Positions 36,079 through 44,687 are shown, numbered from the stretch's first letter. The stretch is DNA of 64,000 nt from CAZBNB01 sp964493245 (GCA_964493245.1 CAZBNB010000007.1:33620-97619); one strand, 5' to 3'. A program made the numbers and translations. Notes: generated from the letters alone by a model not told the origin.

Positions 36079-36612
36079 CTATTTCTTCTTCGGCGACAAC
36101 ACCATCAACAATTGACGACCTTCGCGTTTTGCTTGCTGCTCCACGACCGCGACTTCCGCCGTGTCTTGTTGCAACCGATCTAGTATTTTCATACCCAACT
36201 CTTGATGAGCGACTTCACGACCACGAAAACGGACCGTGATTTTCACTTTGTCACCATGCTTTAGGAATCGTAACAGGTTGCGTAGCTTGACCTGGTAATC
36301 CCCATCATCCGTCGTTGGACGGAATTTCAACTCTTTTACTTGAATTTGTTTTTGTTTTTTGCGTGCTTCCGCTTGTTTCTTACTGACCTCAAAGAGAAAC
36401 TTACCATAATCCATGATCCGGCAAACAGGTGGCTTGGCTGTCGGAGAAATCTCCACCAAATCAAGACCACTTTCTTCGGCTGCACGTAGCGCTTCACGGG
36501 TTGAGACAATTCCTGCTTGATTGCCATCGGCATCAATTAAACGCACCTCAGTGACTGTAATTTGTTCATTAATTCGCGCGCGATCCGTATCACGCTTCGT
36601 TGATGCACTAAT
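36079..36612 (-). CDS. infC: Translation initiation factor IF-3 (ATT start)
   Basis: 177 residues when started at the ATT at 36612, which lies 8 nt after GGGAGG. The first residues are then (M)SASTKRDTDRARINEQITVT, the expected IF-3 N-domain. The first standard start codon in frame, GTG at 36546, would remove this conserved part. Non-AUG AUU starts are the basis of infC self-regulation, since IF-3 discriminates against them. Conserved AEESGLDLVEISPTAKPPVC and the C-domain follow. Confidence 0.95.
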   Translation of the reverse strand: MSASTKRDTDRARINEQITVTEVRLIDADGNQAGIVSTREALRAAEESGLDLVEISPTAKPPVCRIMDYGKFLFEVSKKQAEARKKQKQIQVKELKFRPTTDDGDYQVKLRNLLRFLKHGDKVKITVRFRGREVAHQELGMKILDRLQQDTAEVAVVEQQAKREGRQLLMVLSPKKK

Positions 36613-36739
36613 GGTTAATTCCTCCCTTCACGGCCAATGATTTTTAAGCGTTTATGTTTATTTATCGAACGACGCTATACTTCCATCTCAACAAACAAAA
36701 AACGGTTAACTTGTTGAATAAAAATATTTTTTTATTTTC

Positions 36740-38671
36740 TCAAGATACTGGGTTTGATAAAACCAACCCCTTATGAGCTATTTCCTGGCGGAGTCTATCA
36801 CAAAATGATTCAACAGTCATCATCCCAAGATCAACTCCTTCGCGTGTACGTACCGTCACGTGTTGAGTGTCCATTTCTTTATCACCTAAAATCAAAAGAT
36901 AAGGAACTTTTTGTAACGTATGTTCACGAATTTTAAAACCTATTTTTTCATTTCTTAAATCAACTTGAGCACGTAGATTTGACTCGAGTAACAAACGGTT
37001 CACTGTTTCGGCATAAGCGTTATGCTTTTCGCTGATGGTCAAAACAGCGGCTTGAGTCGGTGATAACCATGTAGGAAACTTACCGGCATAATGCTCAATC
37101 AAAATACCAATAAAGCGCTCAAAGCTACCCAGAATAGCACGGTGAATCATCACCGGCGTTTGACGGTCGCCTGCTTCGTTAATATATTGTGCGCCTAATC
37201 GTTCTGGCATAGAAAAATCTATCTGGATAGTACCACACTGCCAAATGCGGCCTAAACAATCTGAAAGAGAACACTCAATCTTAGGGCCGTAAAAAGCACC
37301 CTCTCCTGGTGCGTCTATCCATTCAATACGCTGTGATTGCATCGCTTGCTGCAGTGCTTTTTCTGCCTTGTCCCAACCTTCATCACTGCCTACACGTTGC
37401 TCAGGACGTAGCGCTAAACGATAAGTAATATTGGTAAAGCCAAAATCGGTATAAACCCGTTTTACCAAATGCAATAAATCACTGACCTCTGCTTGAATTT
37501 GCTCTTCTGTACAAAAAATATGTGCATCATCTTGCACAAAGCCGCGAACCCGCATCAACCCATGTAAAGCCCCAGAAGGCTCGCAACGATGGCACGCACC
37601 AAATTCAGAAAGACGCAGTGGTAAATCACGGTAACTCTTAATTCCTTGGTTATAAATTTGTACGTGACAAGGGCAATTCATTGGTTTAACAGCATAATCT
37701 CGATTCTCTGTTTCAGTTAAAAACATAGCATCTTTAAAATTATCCCAATGCCCAGATTTTTCCCACAGTACTTTGTCAACCAATTGTGGTGTCTTGACCT
37801 CTTGATAATTCATTTTTAATAAGGCCTGACGCATGTATTGCTCAATAATCTGATAAATAGTCCAACCATTGGCATGCCAGAACACCATACCTGGTGCAAT
37901 ATCTTGAAAATGGAACAAATCAAGCACTTTGCCAAGTTTACGATGATCTCGTTTTTCCGCTTCTTCAATACGATGCAAATAATCTGCTAATGATTTTTTA
38001 TCAACCCATGCTGTGCCATATATACGCTGTAACATTTCATTTTTAGCGTCTCCGCGCCAATATGCACCAGCCAGTTTTGTCAATTTGAACGCTTTTAATC
38101 GACCGGTTGACGGCACATGTGGGCCACGACACAAATCTTCAAAATCACCTTGACGATACAATGATAAAACTTCACCTGCAGGGATATCAGCAATAATCTG
38201 AGCTTTATAATTCTCACCTAGACCGCGGAAGTAAGCAATGGCCTCTTCTCTTGGCAGTTCACGACGTGTCACTGTAAAGTTGGCTTTTGCTAACGCTTCC
38301 ATTTTAGCTTCAATACACGCCAAATCTTCAGGAGAGAAGGGGCGTTCGAAAGCAAAATCATAATAAAAACCATCTTCAATAACGGGGCCAATTGTCACTT
38401 GAGCATTGGGATAAAGTGTCTTGACTGCCTGTGCTAATAAATGCGCCGTAGAGTGACGAATAACTTCCAATGCTTCGGGATCTTTTTCAGTAATAATCAC
38501 CAACGAACAATCAGCTTCAATGAGATAACTCAGATCGATCAAGCGGCCATCGACACGGCCTGCCAACGCAATTTTAGCCAAACTAGGACTAATTGCTGTC
38601 GCAACTTCTAAAACCGTGACAGAGTTTTCAAACGACTGAATTTTTCCATCAGGAAATGTAATGTTTGGCAT
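36740..38671 (-). CDS. thrS: Threonine-tRNA ligase
   Basis: 643 residues from the ATG at 38671 (MPNITFPDGK). TGS domain (about 1-62), editing domain with HSTAHLLAQAVK, class II core with zinc cysteine in MNCPCH, motif 2 RCEPSGALHGLMRVRGF and anticodon domain. The open frame upstream runs into tRNA-Val and is not coding. Starts 45 bp downstream of that tRNA on the same strand. Confidence 0.98.
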   Translation of the reverse strand: MPNITFPDGKIQSFENSVTVLEVATAISPSLAKIALAGRVDGRLIDLSYLIEADCSLVIITEKDPEALEVIRHSTAHLLAQAVKTLYPNAQVTIGPVIEDGFYYDFAFERPFSPEDLACIEAKMEALAKANFTVTRRELPREEAIAYFRGLGENYKAQIIADIPAGEVLSLYRQGDFEDLCRGPHVPSTGRLKAFKLTKLAGAYWRGDAKNEMLQRIYGTAWVDKKSLADYLHRIEEAEKRDHRKLGKVLDLFHFQDIAPGMVFWHANGWTIYQIIEQYMRQALLKMNYQEVKTPQLVDKVLWEKSGHWDNFKDAMFLTETENRDYAVKPMNCPCHVQIYNQGIKSYRDLPLRLSEFGACHRCEPSGALHGLMRVRGFVQDDAHIFCTEEQIQAEVSDLLHLVKRVYTDFGFTNITYRLALRPEQRVGSDEGWDKAEKALQQAMQSQRIEWIDAPGEGAFYGPKIECSLSDCLGRIWQCGTIQIDFSMPERLGAQYINEAGDRQTPVMIHRAILGSFERFIGILIEHYAGKFPTWLSPTQAAVLTISEKHNAYAETVNRLLLESNLRAQVDLRNEKIGFKIREHTLQKVPYLLILGDKEMDTQHVTVRTREGVDLGMMTVESFCDRLRQEIAHKGLVLSNPVS

Positions 38672-38716
38672 ACTGAAACTCTCTAGCACTAAGGCGAGTG
38701 AATGTGATGAAAAGAA

Positions 38717-38791
38717 TGGTAGGCACGAGTGGGATCGAACCACCGACCACCACCATGTCAAGGTGGTGCTCTACCACTGAGCTACGTGCCT
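38717..38791 (-). tRNA. tRNA-Val (GAC)
   Basis: The reverse strand folds as a full cloverleaf: acceptor AGGCACG/CGTGCCT, D-arm GCTCAGTGGTAGAGC, anticodon stem CCACC/GGTGG with loop TTGACAT (anticodon GAC), T-arm GGTTCGATCC, discriminator A and an encoded CCA (38717-38719). It reads GUC/GUU valine codons. Same strand and just upstream of thrS. Confidence 0.96.
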
Positions 38792-38831
38792 ATGACTATT
38801 AATAATAAATAATTAATATGTACTGCGCGCG

Positions 38832-38860
38832 AGTATACCGGAGCTTTTTTCATAAAGCAA
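38832..38860 (-). promoter_or_regulatory. Promoter for tRNA-Val (and possibly thrS)
   Basis: On the reverse strand TTGCTT (38855-38860) and TATACT (38832-38837) are separated by 17 bp, close to sigma-70 consensus, followed by a GCGCGC discriminator typical of stringently controlled stable-RNA promoters. About 40 bp before the mature tRNA. Confidence 0.75.
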
Positions 38861-38892
38861 CGCGCTTTGAATCAAAATCCTGATCCAATAAA

Positions 38893-38943
38893 AAAACACT
38901 TGAAACTTTGTGCTTATTCATTGCACCTAATTTCAAGTGTTTT
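38893..38943 (-). terminator. Rho-independent terminator of the barrel protein gene
   Basis: AAAACACTTGAAA (38893-38905) pairs with TTTCAAGTGTTTT (38931-38943). Read on the reverse strand the stem ends in a run of seven T. It lies 35 bp past the stop of the 38978-39793 gene. Confidence 0.75.
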
Positions 38944-38977
38944 CAATTTCTCTATTGAAATACTGTTTTAATACAGC

Positions 38978-39793
38978 TTACAAATAGTATTTAATACCAG
39001 CAGAACCGAAGTTATAGCTTTGGCTACCCAATTTTGTACTCCAGTTACTAGCCAAGGAGGTATTAATGGGTGAACCGAACATAAAGCTGGTCGCGCCTAA
39101 GTAAAGGTAGCGATATTCTGCAAATATTTTAAAATGTTCGTTATAATCAAAATTTAATCCTGCTTTTGCCTGAGACGCAAACGCGGTATCGCTGGCAGAA
39201 GAAGATGAACCAAATTGATTAGCCGTAACACCTGTTGGCGTTGTCTGAGTCGCTGTGGCATTGGAGACGGAAACAGCCGCAACCCCTACCCCACCAGCAA
39301 CATAAGGATGCCAACGTAAAGCTTGCTCAGTATCAAAATTAAGAACGGCATTGATCATGCCAACACCAGAAGACATAGGGTATGTCACAGAAAAATCTTG
39401 TCTATTGGTTGATGATGCAATATTAGTGGTGTTACTGCTCACATTTTTCTTGCCAATATAATAGCCTTCTAGCTCAGCAGCGGGGCGAATTGACCATCGT
39501 GAAAAATAAGGTAAAGCACTGGCACCAAAATCATGGCCAATCATGCCACCAACTAACCAGTCAGAATGACTTTGAGAACGGCCCGATAAATTAGCAGCTA
39601 CGATTCCACCTGCAGTTGGGGGAAAATAGTCAACACCCAGATTTGAAACTGACATGCTAGATAACGTACCACCGCCACCAAACACACCAATGTAATTATC
39701 TGGCGCTACCGCAGGAGCAACATCACCCATCGTACCAGCCATTCCTTCGACTGCGGACAATCCACAAACAAGACCCAACAGTATTCGTTTCAT
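38978..39793 (-). CDS. Outer membrane beta-barrel protein, unknown
   Basis: 271 residues. Signal peptide MKRILLGLVCGLSAVEGMAG, then alternating amphipathic strands (GVFGGGGTLSSMSVSNLGVD; KIFAEYRYLYLGATSFMF) and the closing strand NFGSAGIKYYL, the plan of an 8-10 strand opacity/OmpA-like barrel. Asn, Ser and Thr-rich loops suggest surface exposure. AAAGGATC precedes the ATG and its own terminator follows. Coxiella and Legionella relatives carry many such porin-like proteins. Function unknown. Confidence 0.85.
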   Translation of the reverse strand: MKRILLGLVCGLSAVEGMAGTMGDVAPAVAPDNYIGVFGGGGTLSSMSVSNLGVDYFPPTAGGIVAANLSGRSQSHSDWLVGGMIGHDFGASALPYFSRWSIRPAAELEGYYIGKKNVSSNTTNIASSTNRQDFSVTYPMSSGVGMINAVLNFDTEQALRWHPYVAGGVGVAAVSVSNATATQTTPTGVTANQFGSSSSASDTAFASQAKAGLNFDYNEHFKIFAEYRYLYLGATSFMFGSPINTSLASNWSTKLGSQSYNFGSAGIKYYL

Positions 39794-40035
39794 TATAAGA
39801 GATCCTTTCTTTATTTATTATTGGTAATACTATATTTAAATAATTTTAAATAAATTGCAACTATTTCTGTCATTTTGAGTATAGATAGAGTGGCTGGGAT
39901 TAAAAAATAATACCAGCCATAAAATAGTGCGAGGTTTAACAGCTATGCTTGAACCACTGTTTCCTAAAACCGTGACAAGATGGTTTGTTCCATCGTACAT
40001 CTTGCCATTCCTTTGGTTGGACAAATGCTGACTGA

Positions 40036-40208
40036 TATATATATACCTTGTACACCTGCGTTTTCGCTTTTGTAGCATCCTATCTATGGCTCATCTCGTA
40101 TGTTAAAAAAGGCTTAGATATGAATAACGATGCGCGCATTTTTTAACACATGAGATAAACCATATCTGGGCACTAAAAACCGAAAACGCAGGTGTGCAAA
40201 GTATATAT
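40036..40208 (-). repeat. Family C palindromic element, copy 2 (inverted)
   Basis: About 172 bp, ends ATATATACCTTGTACACC and GGTGTGCAAAGTATATAT. In reverse complement it aligns along its length with 3195-3363, including GGTTTTTAGTGCCCAGATAT and the ATGCGCGCATCGTTATTCAT core. Of the 570-bp gap 39794-40363, this element takes the middle; the rest is promoter DNA for the flanking genes. Confidence 0.8.
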
Positions 40209-40266
40209 CACACAACATTCGAGCGTATTTTAGTTTCATCAAGAACAATATGTCAATCAATAATTT

Positions 40267-40293
40267 CAAAATGAAACAAATGGTTTCATTTTG
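40267..40293. promoter_or_regulatory. Candidate operator of the adjacent XRE regulator
   Basis: Perfect 11-bp inverted repeat CAAAATGAAAC - AAATG - GTTTCATTTTG, 71 bp before the regulator's ATG. A further half-site GTTTCAT lies at 40233-40239. Palindromes of this size near a single-domain HTH gene usually serve autoregulation; that is inference. Confidence 0.5.
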
Positions 40294-40363
40294 TTTTCTA
40301 AGTTGTATTTAACGATTTGATTTGTTACAATTTTTCACTCTTTTTGAGGCGTAAAATGACACC

Positions 40364-40855
40364 ATGGAAAAACTCAGTTTAATTAAACAATTTGCTGACC
40401 GATTGCGTGACACGTTAATTATGAAAGGTTATTGCTCATCTCGCTCAACATCTGGTGTAGATATTAATCGTTTTGCGAAAATGGCTGGCCACTCGTCACA
40501 GATCTGTCGAAAGTATTTACGCGGCGAGGTTATCCCTGAATTAAATAAATTGGTTGAGATCGCGGCAGAATTAAATGTTTCTCCTGGATGGTTACTGTTT
40601 GGTGATAGCCATACCAATACGCAGCCTGAAGAACACAAAATAACCATCAGCAAAAATTTATTACATTATATTTTTATCCATGCCAATACACTTTACCAAA
40701 CAGAACGCTCAAATCAGCACAGACTCCCCTCTCTCTTGTTAGAGCTCACTAAAGATGTGAGTCAAATTGATGTGAATGATGAGCAATCTAAAAAAATTGT
40801 CGATTTAGCGCTCTCACTCAGTACACGCGATGGCAATCATTCCGAGGCAACATAA
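40364..40855 (+). CDS. XRE-family transcriptional regulator
   Basis: 163 residues. Residues about 10-80 form a lambda-repressor-like HTH (FAKMAGHSSQICRKYLRGEV, then IPELNKLVEIAAELNVSPGWLLFGD). The C-terminal half is helical with no recognised effector domain. Divergent from the barrel protein gene, with the family C element between them. A palindromic candidate operator precedes it. Confidence 0.85.
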   Translation: MEKLSLIKQFADRLRDTLIMKGYCSSRSTSGVDINRFAKMAGHSSQICRKYLRGEVIPELNKLVEIAAELNVSPGWLLFGDSHTNTQPEEHKITISKNLLHYIFIHANTLYQTERSNQHRLPSLLLELTKDVSQIDVNDEQSKKIVDLALSLSTRDGNHSEAT

Positions 40856-40912
40856 AATAATCCCTTGGTCTAAATGACAAGCCTGCCAGGATTAAAAATC
40901 AAGCCAATTTAC

Positions 40913-41085
40913 CAGGGCAAACGCATCTAATCGTGTGATATAAAATCACTTTGTCTACGTTCCGCGCTTTATGCGCGGAATCCAGATTACGATCTTGATT
41001 AAGAGTGTATGGATCCTGAGCATAAAGCGCAGGACGTAGCCCCAAAGACGTGATTTGTGCTCAAAAATTAGATGCGTTTACCCTG
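40913..41085 (+). repeat. Family B MITE, copy 1 (10-bp target duplication)
   Basis: 173 bp with TIRs CAGGGCAAACGCATCTAAT / ATTAGATGCGTTTACCCTG. A perfect 10-bp duplication GCCAATTTAC flanks it (40903-40912, 41086-41095). The centre is a hairpin (CTACGTTCCGCGCTTTATGC / GCATAAAGCGCAGGACGTAG). No ORF. It makes up most of the 390-bp gap 40856-41245. Confidence 0.93.
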
Positions 41086-41245
41086 GCCAATTTACCCTAA
41101 ATTTAGATTGGTTTTTAACTCTCTGCTCCAAGTGTCAATAGACCTAGTCTTTTTGTAAAAAATATGATCACATAGTAGTATATATGTCGAAAATTTGTTA
41201 CAATATATTGCGTCGTTTTTTTACTGACTTTAGGCCTAACATATC

Positions 41246-42154
41246 ATGCAACCACTACATATACTCCTTGGCATTAGTATCGCAGCGGCTTGGGGTTTTA
41301 ATTTTATTTTTGTCAAACTGGGTTTAAATCAGATTCCTCCTTTTTTGCTTTGTACTTTGCGCTTTTTCTTTGTCAGTATACCGCTGGTATTTTTTATTCC
41401 CAGGCCAGCGATTCCCTTTAGACTGCTGGCACTGTACGGGTTAGTGAATTTTTCTCTTCAGTTTGCGCTTTTATTTTGGGGAATGCAGCAAGATATGCCC
41501 GCTGGTCTATCATCTATTATTCTTCAATTACAAATGGTATTAAGTTTGATTTTTGCTGGTATTTTCTTAAGAGAGCGAGTCACCACTTTACAACTGTTGG
41601 GAGCACTGATTGCATTCAGTGGCCTTGGTATTGTTTGGGCAAAAGTAAATCACACAGCCTCTTATTTGGGGTTTTTATTGGAAATGGGAGGCGCTGCTGC
41701 GCTGGCTACAGGCAATTTATTAACGCGTCAAATTGGTTCAGTCAATCCATTGGCATTGGTTGCGTGGGGCGGATTGATTGCCACGCCTCCGCTCGCACTG
41801 ATTTCTTTTTTAGTAGAAGGTCCTCAACAAATTACAACGGTTTTAAGCCATTTGTCATGGTTGAGTATTGTTTCGATTATGTATACCACAGCGATATCCA
41901 CCTGGTTTGCATACAGTGCATGGAGTTGGTTGCTTGGAAAATACCGCGTGTTAACGATCATCCCTTTCACACTATTAACGCCTTTGTTTGGAATGATTGG
42001 AGCATATTATGTCTTCGATGAGCCTCTAGAGACATGGAAACTACATGCCGGGTTACTGATTATATTAGGCTTAATCATACAAATTTTTGGCCCTCAACTA
42101 CTGCCCCTGTTACGGCGACGTCAAATATCAAACGATTCGATTATTGAGACTTAA
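41246..42154 (+). CDS. EamA/DMT-family exporter
   Basis: 302 residues with ten membrane helices in two EamA repeats. The N-terminus AAAWGFNFIFVKLGLNQIPP and MPAGLSSIILQLQMVLSLIF are close in pattern to the E. coli O-acetylserine/cysteine exporter EamA. Substrate is not provable from sequence. It stands alone, framed by two family B MITEs in the same orientation. Confidence 0.9.
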   Translation: MQPLHILLGISIAAAWGFNFIFVKLGLNQIPPFLLCTLRFFFVSIPLVFFIPRPAIPFRLLALYGLVNFSLQFALLFWGMQQDMPAGLSSIILQLQMVLSLIFAGIFLRERVTTLQLLGALIAFSGLGIVWAKVNHTASYLGFLLEMGGAAALATGNLLTRQIGSVNPLALVAWGGLIATPPLALISFLVEGPQQITTVLSHLSWLSIVSIMYTTAISTWFAYSAWSWLLGKYRVLTIIPFTLLTPLFGMIGAYYVFDEPLETWKLHAGLLIILGLIIQIFGPQLLPLLRRRQISNDSIIET

Positions 42155-42168
42155 GCCGAAATCGATAC

Positions 42169-42342
42169 CAGGAAAAACGCATCTAATCGTGTTATATAAA
42201 ACCACTTTGTCTACGTTCCGCCCTTTATGCACGGAGTCCAGATTACAACCTTGATTAAGATTGTATGGATCCTGCACATAAAGCACAGGTCGTAGTCCTC
42301 AAAGCGGTGATTTGTGTTCAAAAATTAGATGCGTTTTCCCTG
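42169..42342 (+). repeat. Family B MITE, copy 2 (10-bp target duplication)
   Basis: 174 bp, same orientation as copy 1. Ends CAGGAAAAACGCATCTAAT / ATTAGATGCGTTTTCCCTG. The 10-bp duplication AAATCGATAC at 42159-42168 and 42343-42352 is perfect. It begins 14 bp after the eamA-like stop. Confidence 0.93.
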
Positions 42343-42362
42343 AAATCGATACCGCAAAAATA

Positions 42363-42391
42363 GCATTCTGAATGATTACGGATATATACTA
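42363..42391. repeat. Family H half-element
   Basis: GCATTCTGAATGATTACGGA followed by TATATACT resembles the right half of the palindrome at 53336-53445. It lies in the upstream region of the HdeD-like gene and may contribute its promoter. Confidence 0.4.
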
Positions 42392-42421
42392 AAGTGTGTC
42401 TTCTCACACTATTAAGGAGCA

Positions 42422-42991
42422 ATGATGGTATCTAAAACGAAAACATTTTCTGGCCTAGACCGCAATTGGAGCTGGTTATTTGGGCTTGGTATTCTTTTTA
42501 TTTTTCTCGGTTGTCTTGGCCTCAGTATGGTGGTTGGCTTAACCCTGATGAGTATTTTTCTGTTGGGTGTTCTGTTTGAAATCGCAGGTATTGCACAATT
42601 AATCGATGTGGTTAAAAGTCGTGGATGGCAAGCGTCTTTATGGCATGCTTTAATTGCTTTATTTTATATCATCTTAGGTAGCTTTATCATTTTCGATCCT
42701 ATATTAGCATCGTCAATTATCACGCTGTTAATTGCCTGGACACTGGTGATCATCGGTTTATCTCGCTTGATGATGGCAATGTCTTTACGTACACATACAA
42801 CGGGATGGTTGTTTCTACTATTAAGTAGTATTGCTAGTATTATTTTAGGCGTATTAATCATTGCCGAATGGCCCATCAGTGGTCTATGGGTAGTGGGGCT
42901 GTTTATTTCAATTGAGTTGTTAATAAATGGCTGGGCTTATGTTTTCTTTTCTATCGTAATAAGAAAGAGAATAGCACCTAAAAAGAGTTAA
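42422..42991 (+). CDS. HdeD-like DUF308 membrane protein
   Basis: 189 residues with six hydrophobic helices in three repeating pairs, the DUF308/HdeD layout (GIAQLIDVVKSRGWQASLWH; FYIILGSFIIFDPILASSII). E. coli HdeD is linked to acid resistance at high density. AAGGAG precedes ATGATG; the second ATG (42425) has the better spacing. Confidence 0.88.
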   Translation: MMVSKTKTFSGLDRNWSWLFGLGILFIFLGCLGLSMVVGLTLMSIFLLGVLFEIAGIAQLIDVVKSRGWQASLWHALIALFYIILGSFIIFDPILASSIITLLIAWTLVIIGLSRLMMAMSLRTHTTGWLFLLLSSIASIILGVLIIAEWPISGLWVVGLFISIELLINGWAYVFFSIVIRKRIAPKKS

Positions 42992-43048
42992 AGATTGGGT
43001 TAACTGGTAAGTATTCACGCCTTTTAACCGGTAGCCGCTCAGGGAATC

Positions 43049-43128
43049 GCGCTTGAGCCTCGGAAAGCGCTCAGATTTGAGCCATGATCGCTCGTGTCGC
43101 TCCCACCTTCGCGGGAATGACACGAGCG
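43049..43128. repeat. Family F repeat plus REP-like hairpin
   Basis: GCGCTTGAGCCTCGGAAAGC then GCTCAGATTTGAGC matches 51357-51392. It is followed by a stem CGCTCGTGTC (43089-43098) / GACACGAGCG (43119-43128), whose loop is CCCACCTTCGCGGGAATGA-like, a widespread bacterial palindromic motif. Lies between convergent hdeD-like and ppa genes and may end both transcripts. Confidence 0.6.
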
Positions 43129-43150
43129 AGTCGTGATTCGTTTGTTACAA

Positions 43151-43681
43151 TTATTGATTTTGGTAGCGAGCAACGCTATCCATAATTTCTTGTAACGCAG
43201 CAGCACGGCCTTCCCATGCTTCTACTTTTACCCATTTACCTTCTTCTAAATCTTTATAGTGTTTGAAAAAATGCTCTATCGATAGCAACAAGGATTTGGG
43301 TAAATCTTCATAACTTTGAATATCATCATATAAACGAGTTAGCTTACTAACCGGCACGCCAATTAGCTTTGCATCAATTCCTGACTCATCAGTCATACGC
43401 ATCATACCTAAGATACGCACACGAATCACTGAACCACACACAACAGGAACCGGTGTTAAAACCAATACGTCAACGGGATCACCATCTTCAGAAAGTGTTT
43501 GTGGGATATAACCATAGTTGGTAGGGTAAACCATCGAGGTTGATAAAAATCGATCAACAAACAAAGCACCCGAATCTTTATTTACCTCATATTTTACAGG
43601 TTGTCCGTGCATGGGAATTTCAATAACCACATTCACGTCATTCGGTACATCCTTGCCAGCACTTACTTTCATTAAACTCAT
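43151..43681 (-). CDS. ppa: Inorganic pyrophosphatase
   Basis: 176 residues, family I soluble pyrophosphatase. Active-site signature EDGDPVDVLVL with metal-binding Asp residues, plus YEVNKDSGALFVDRFLSTSM and YPTNYGYIP. Hydrolyses PPi to drive biosynthesis. Confidence 0.97.
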   Translation of the reverse strand: MSLMKVSAGKDVPNDVNVVIEIPMHGQPVKYEVNKDSGALFVDRFLSTSMVYPTNYGYIPQTLSEDGDPVDVLVLTPVPVVCGSVIRVRILGMMRMTDESGIDAKLIGVPVSKLTRLYDDIQSYEDLPKSLLLSIEHFFKHYKDLEEGKWVKVEAWEGRAAALQEIMDSVARYQNQ

Positions 43682-43837
43682 AATTTATTTTCACCTTGTT
43701 AATATCGAGGCTTCATTATGCAAAATATCAGACTGAATGGCCAGTAGGACATATTTAAAATATTGCTTCAGCGGCTACAAAGCAGAATCAGTAAAATATT
43801 GAATCAGGTCCGTCTATTGTATGCCACATAATGATTC

Positions 43838-44107
43838 TCAATGATTTTCATTTTGACGAAAAATAGTCGCAATATGTCCTACGATTTGAACTAACTCGGC
43901 ATTGAGTTGCTGGCACAAATCCAGAGCCAATGCTTTTCGCTCAGCTTTCTCTAAGCCATTGATTTTAATTTTAATTAATTCATGTGTAACTAAAGTTAAA
44001 TCTGTTTCTTTTACAACCGCTTCGGTTAAACCTTTAGAGCCTAAAAGAATCAGCGGTTTTAAATGATGCGCTTTTGATCTCAATGCTTTTTTAGAAAGCT
44101 CTTGCAT
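43838..44107 (-). CDS. yhbY: Ribosome-associated RNA-binding protein YhbY (CRM domain)
   Basis: 89 residues. The CRM fold with the GxxG-type loop in ILLGSKGLTEAVV and the preceding ALRSKAHHLKPL is intact. YhbY binds pre-50S particles. The 156-bp gap to ppa and the gap upstream hold no gene. Confidence 0.93.
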   Translation of the reverse strand: MQELSKKALRSKAHHLKPLILLGSKGLTEAVVKETDLTLVTHELIKIKINGLEKAERKALALDLCQQLNAELVQIVGHIATIFRQNENH

Positions 44108-44215
44108 AAATAATAAATCCTATAATAATAAATAAACTCAGCGTATTTTAACAAAGAAGATACGTGAGGGGAAACATATCTCAATAAATGCACAAAACTG
44201 ATTGATACGCCCGCT

Positions 44216-44377
44216 TAGGGGCTGTTGACATTTGGGGCGCGAGTCAAAAATCAAGATAATTTCGCGCAAATTTTAACTTGAGTGAGGCGAATAGCCAGCC
44301 TGTTCAAAGAACTCAAGCTGAAATTGGTACAAATTATCTTGGTTTTTGGCCGTGTCACCCATTGTCAACAGACCCTA
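44216..44377. repeat. Family G MITE, copy 1
   Basis: About 162 bp with ends TAGGGGCTGTTGACA and TGTCAACAGACCCTA. Inner arms AAAATCAAGATAATTTC and ...AAATTATCTTGGTTTT fold back. TA at both borders may be the target duplication, as in IS5/IS427-type insertions. It fills most of the 321-bp gap between yhbY and the pspC-domain gene. Confidence 0.8.
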
Positions 44378-44428
44378 ATTAAATTAAAATGCGTTTTGCT
44401 CTCATTTTAATTCATACTTTAATACACT

Positions 44429-44635
44429 ATGAAACAAATGACCCCTTCTCATAAATCACTGCGACGATCACGAAGAAATCGAATGATAGCCGGTGTATGC
44501 AGCGGTATCGCTGCTTATTTTGACTTAGATACTACTTGGATTCGCTTAATATTCGTACTCTTTTTATTTTTAGGCGGCTCTGCAATTCTTGTTTATCTTG
44601 TCATGTGGTTGGTCATGCCACTAGAATCTGAGTAA
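44429..44635 (+). CDS. PspC-domain membrane protein
   Basis: 68 residues: basic N-terminus, then RNRMIAGVCSGIAAYFDLDT and a membrane helix (IRLIFVLFLFLGGSAILVYLVMWLVMP), which is nearly the whole PspC domain. Stand-alone PspC proteins are thought to sense envelope stress; no psp operon is nearby. Confidence 0.9.
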   Translation: MKQMTPSHKSLRRSRRNRMIAGVCSGIAAYFDLDTTWIRLIFVLFLFLGGSAILVYLVMWLVMPLESE

Positions 44636-44687
44636 GACATGCATTACGACAAAAGCGTAAACCATACGAAATTGAGTTTTTGTCAAC

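Noticed and set aside
38672..38761. Thirty-codon N-terminal extension of ThrS
   Set aside because: It reads through the tRNA-Val gene; the conserved TGS domain begins at 38671.
39836..40078. 80-codon frame on the reverse strand upstream of the barrel protein
   Set aside because: It crosses the end of a family C element, has unusual composition and no ribosome-binding site; most likely chance.
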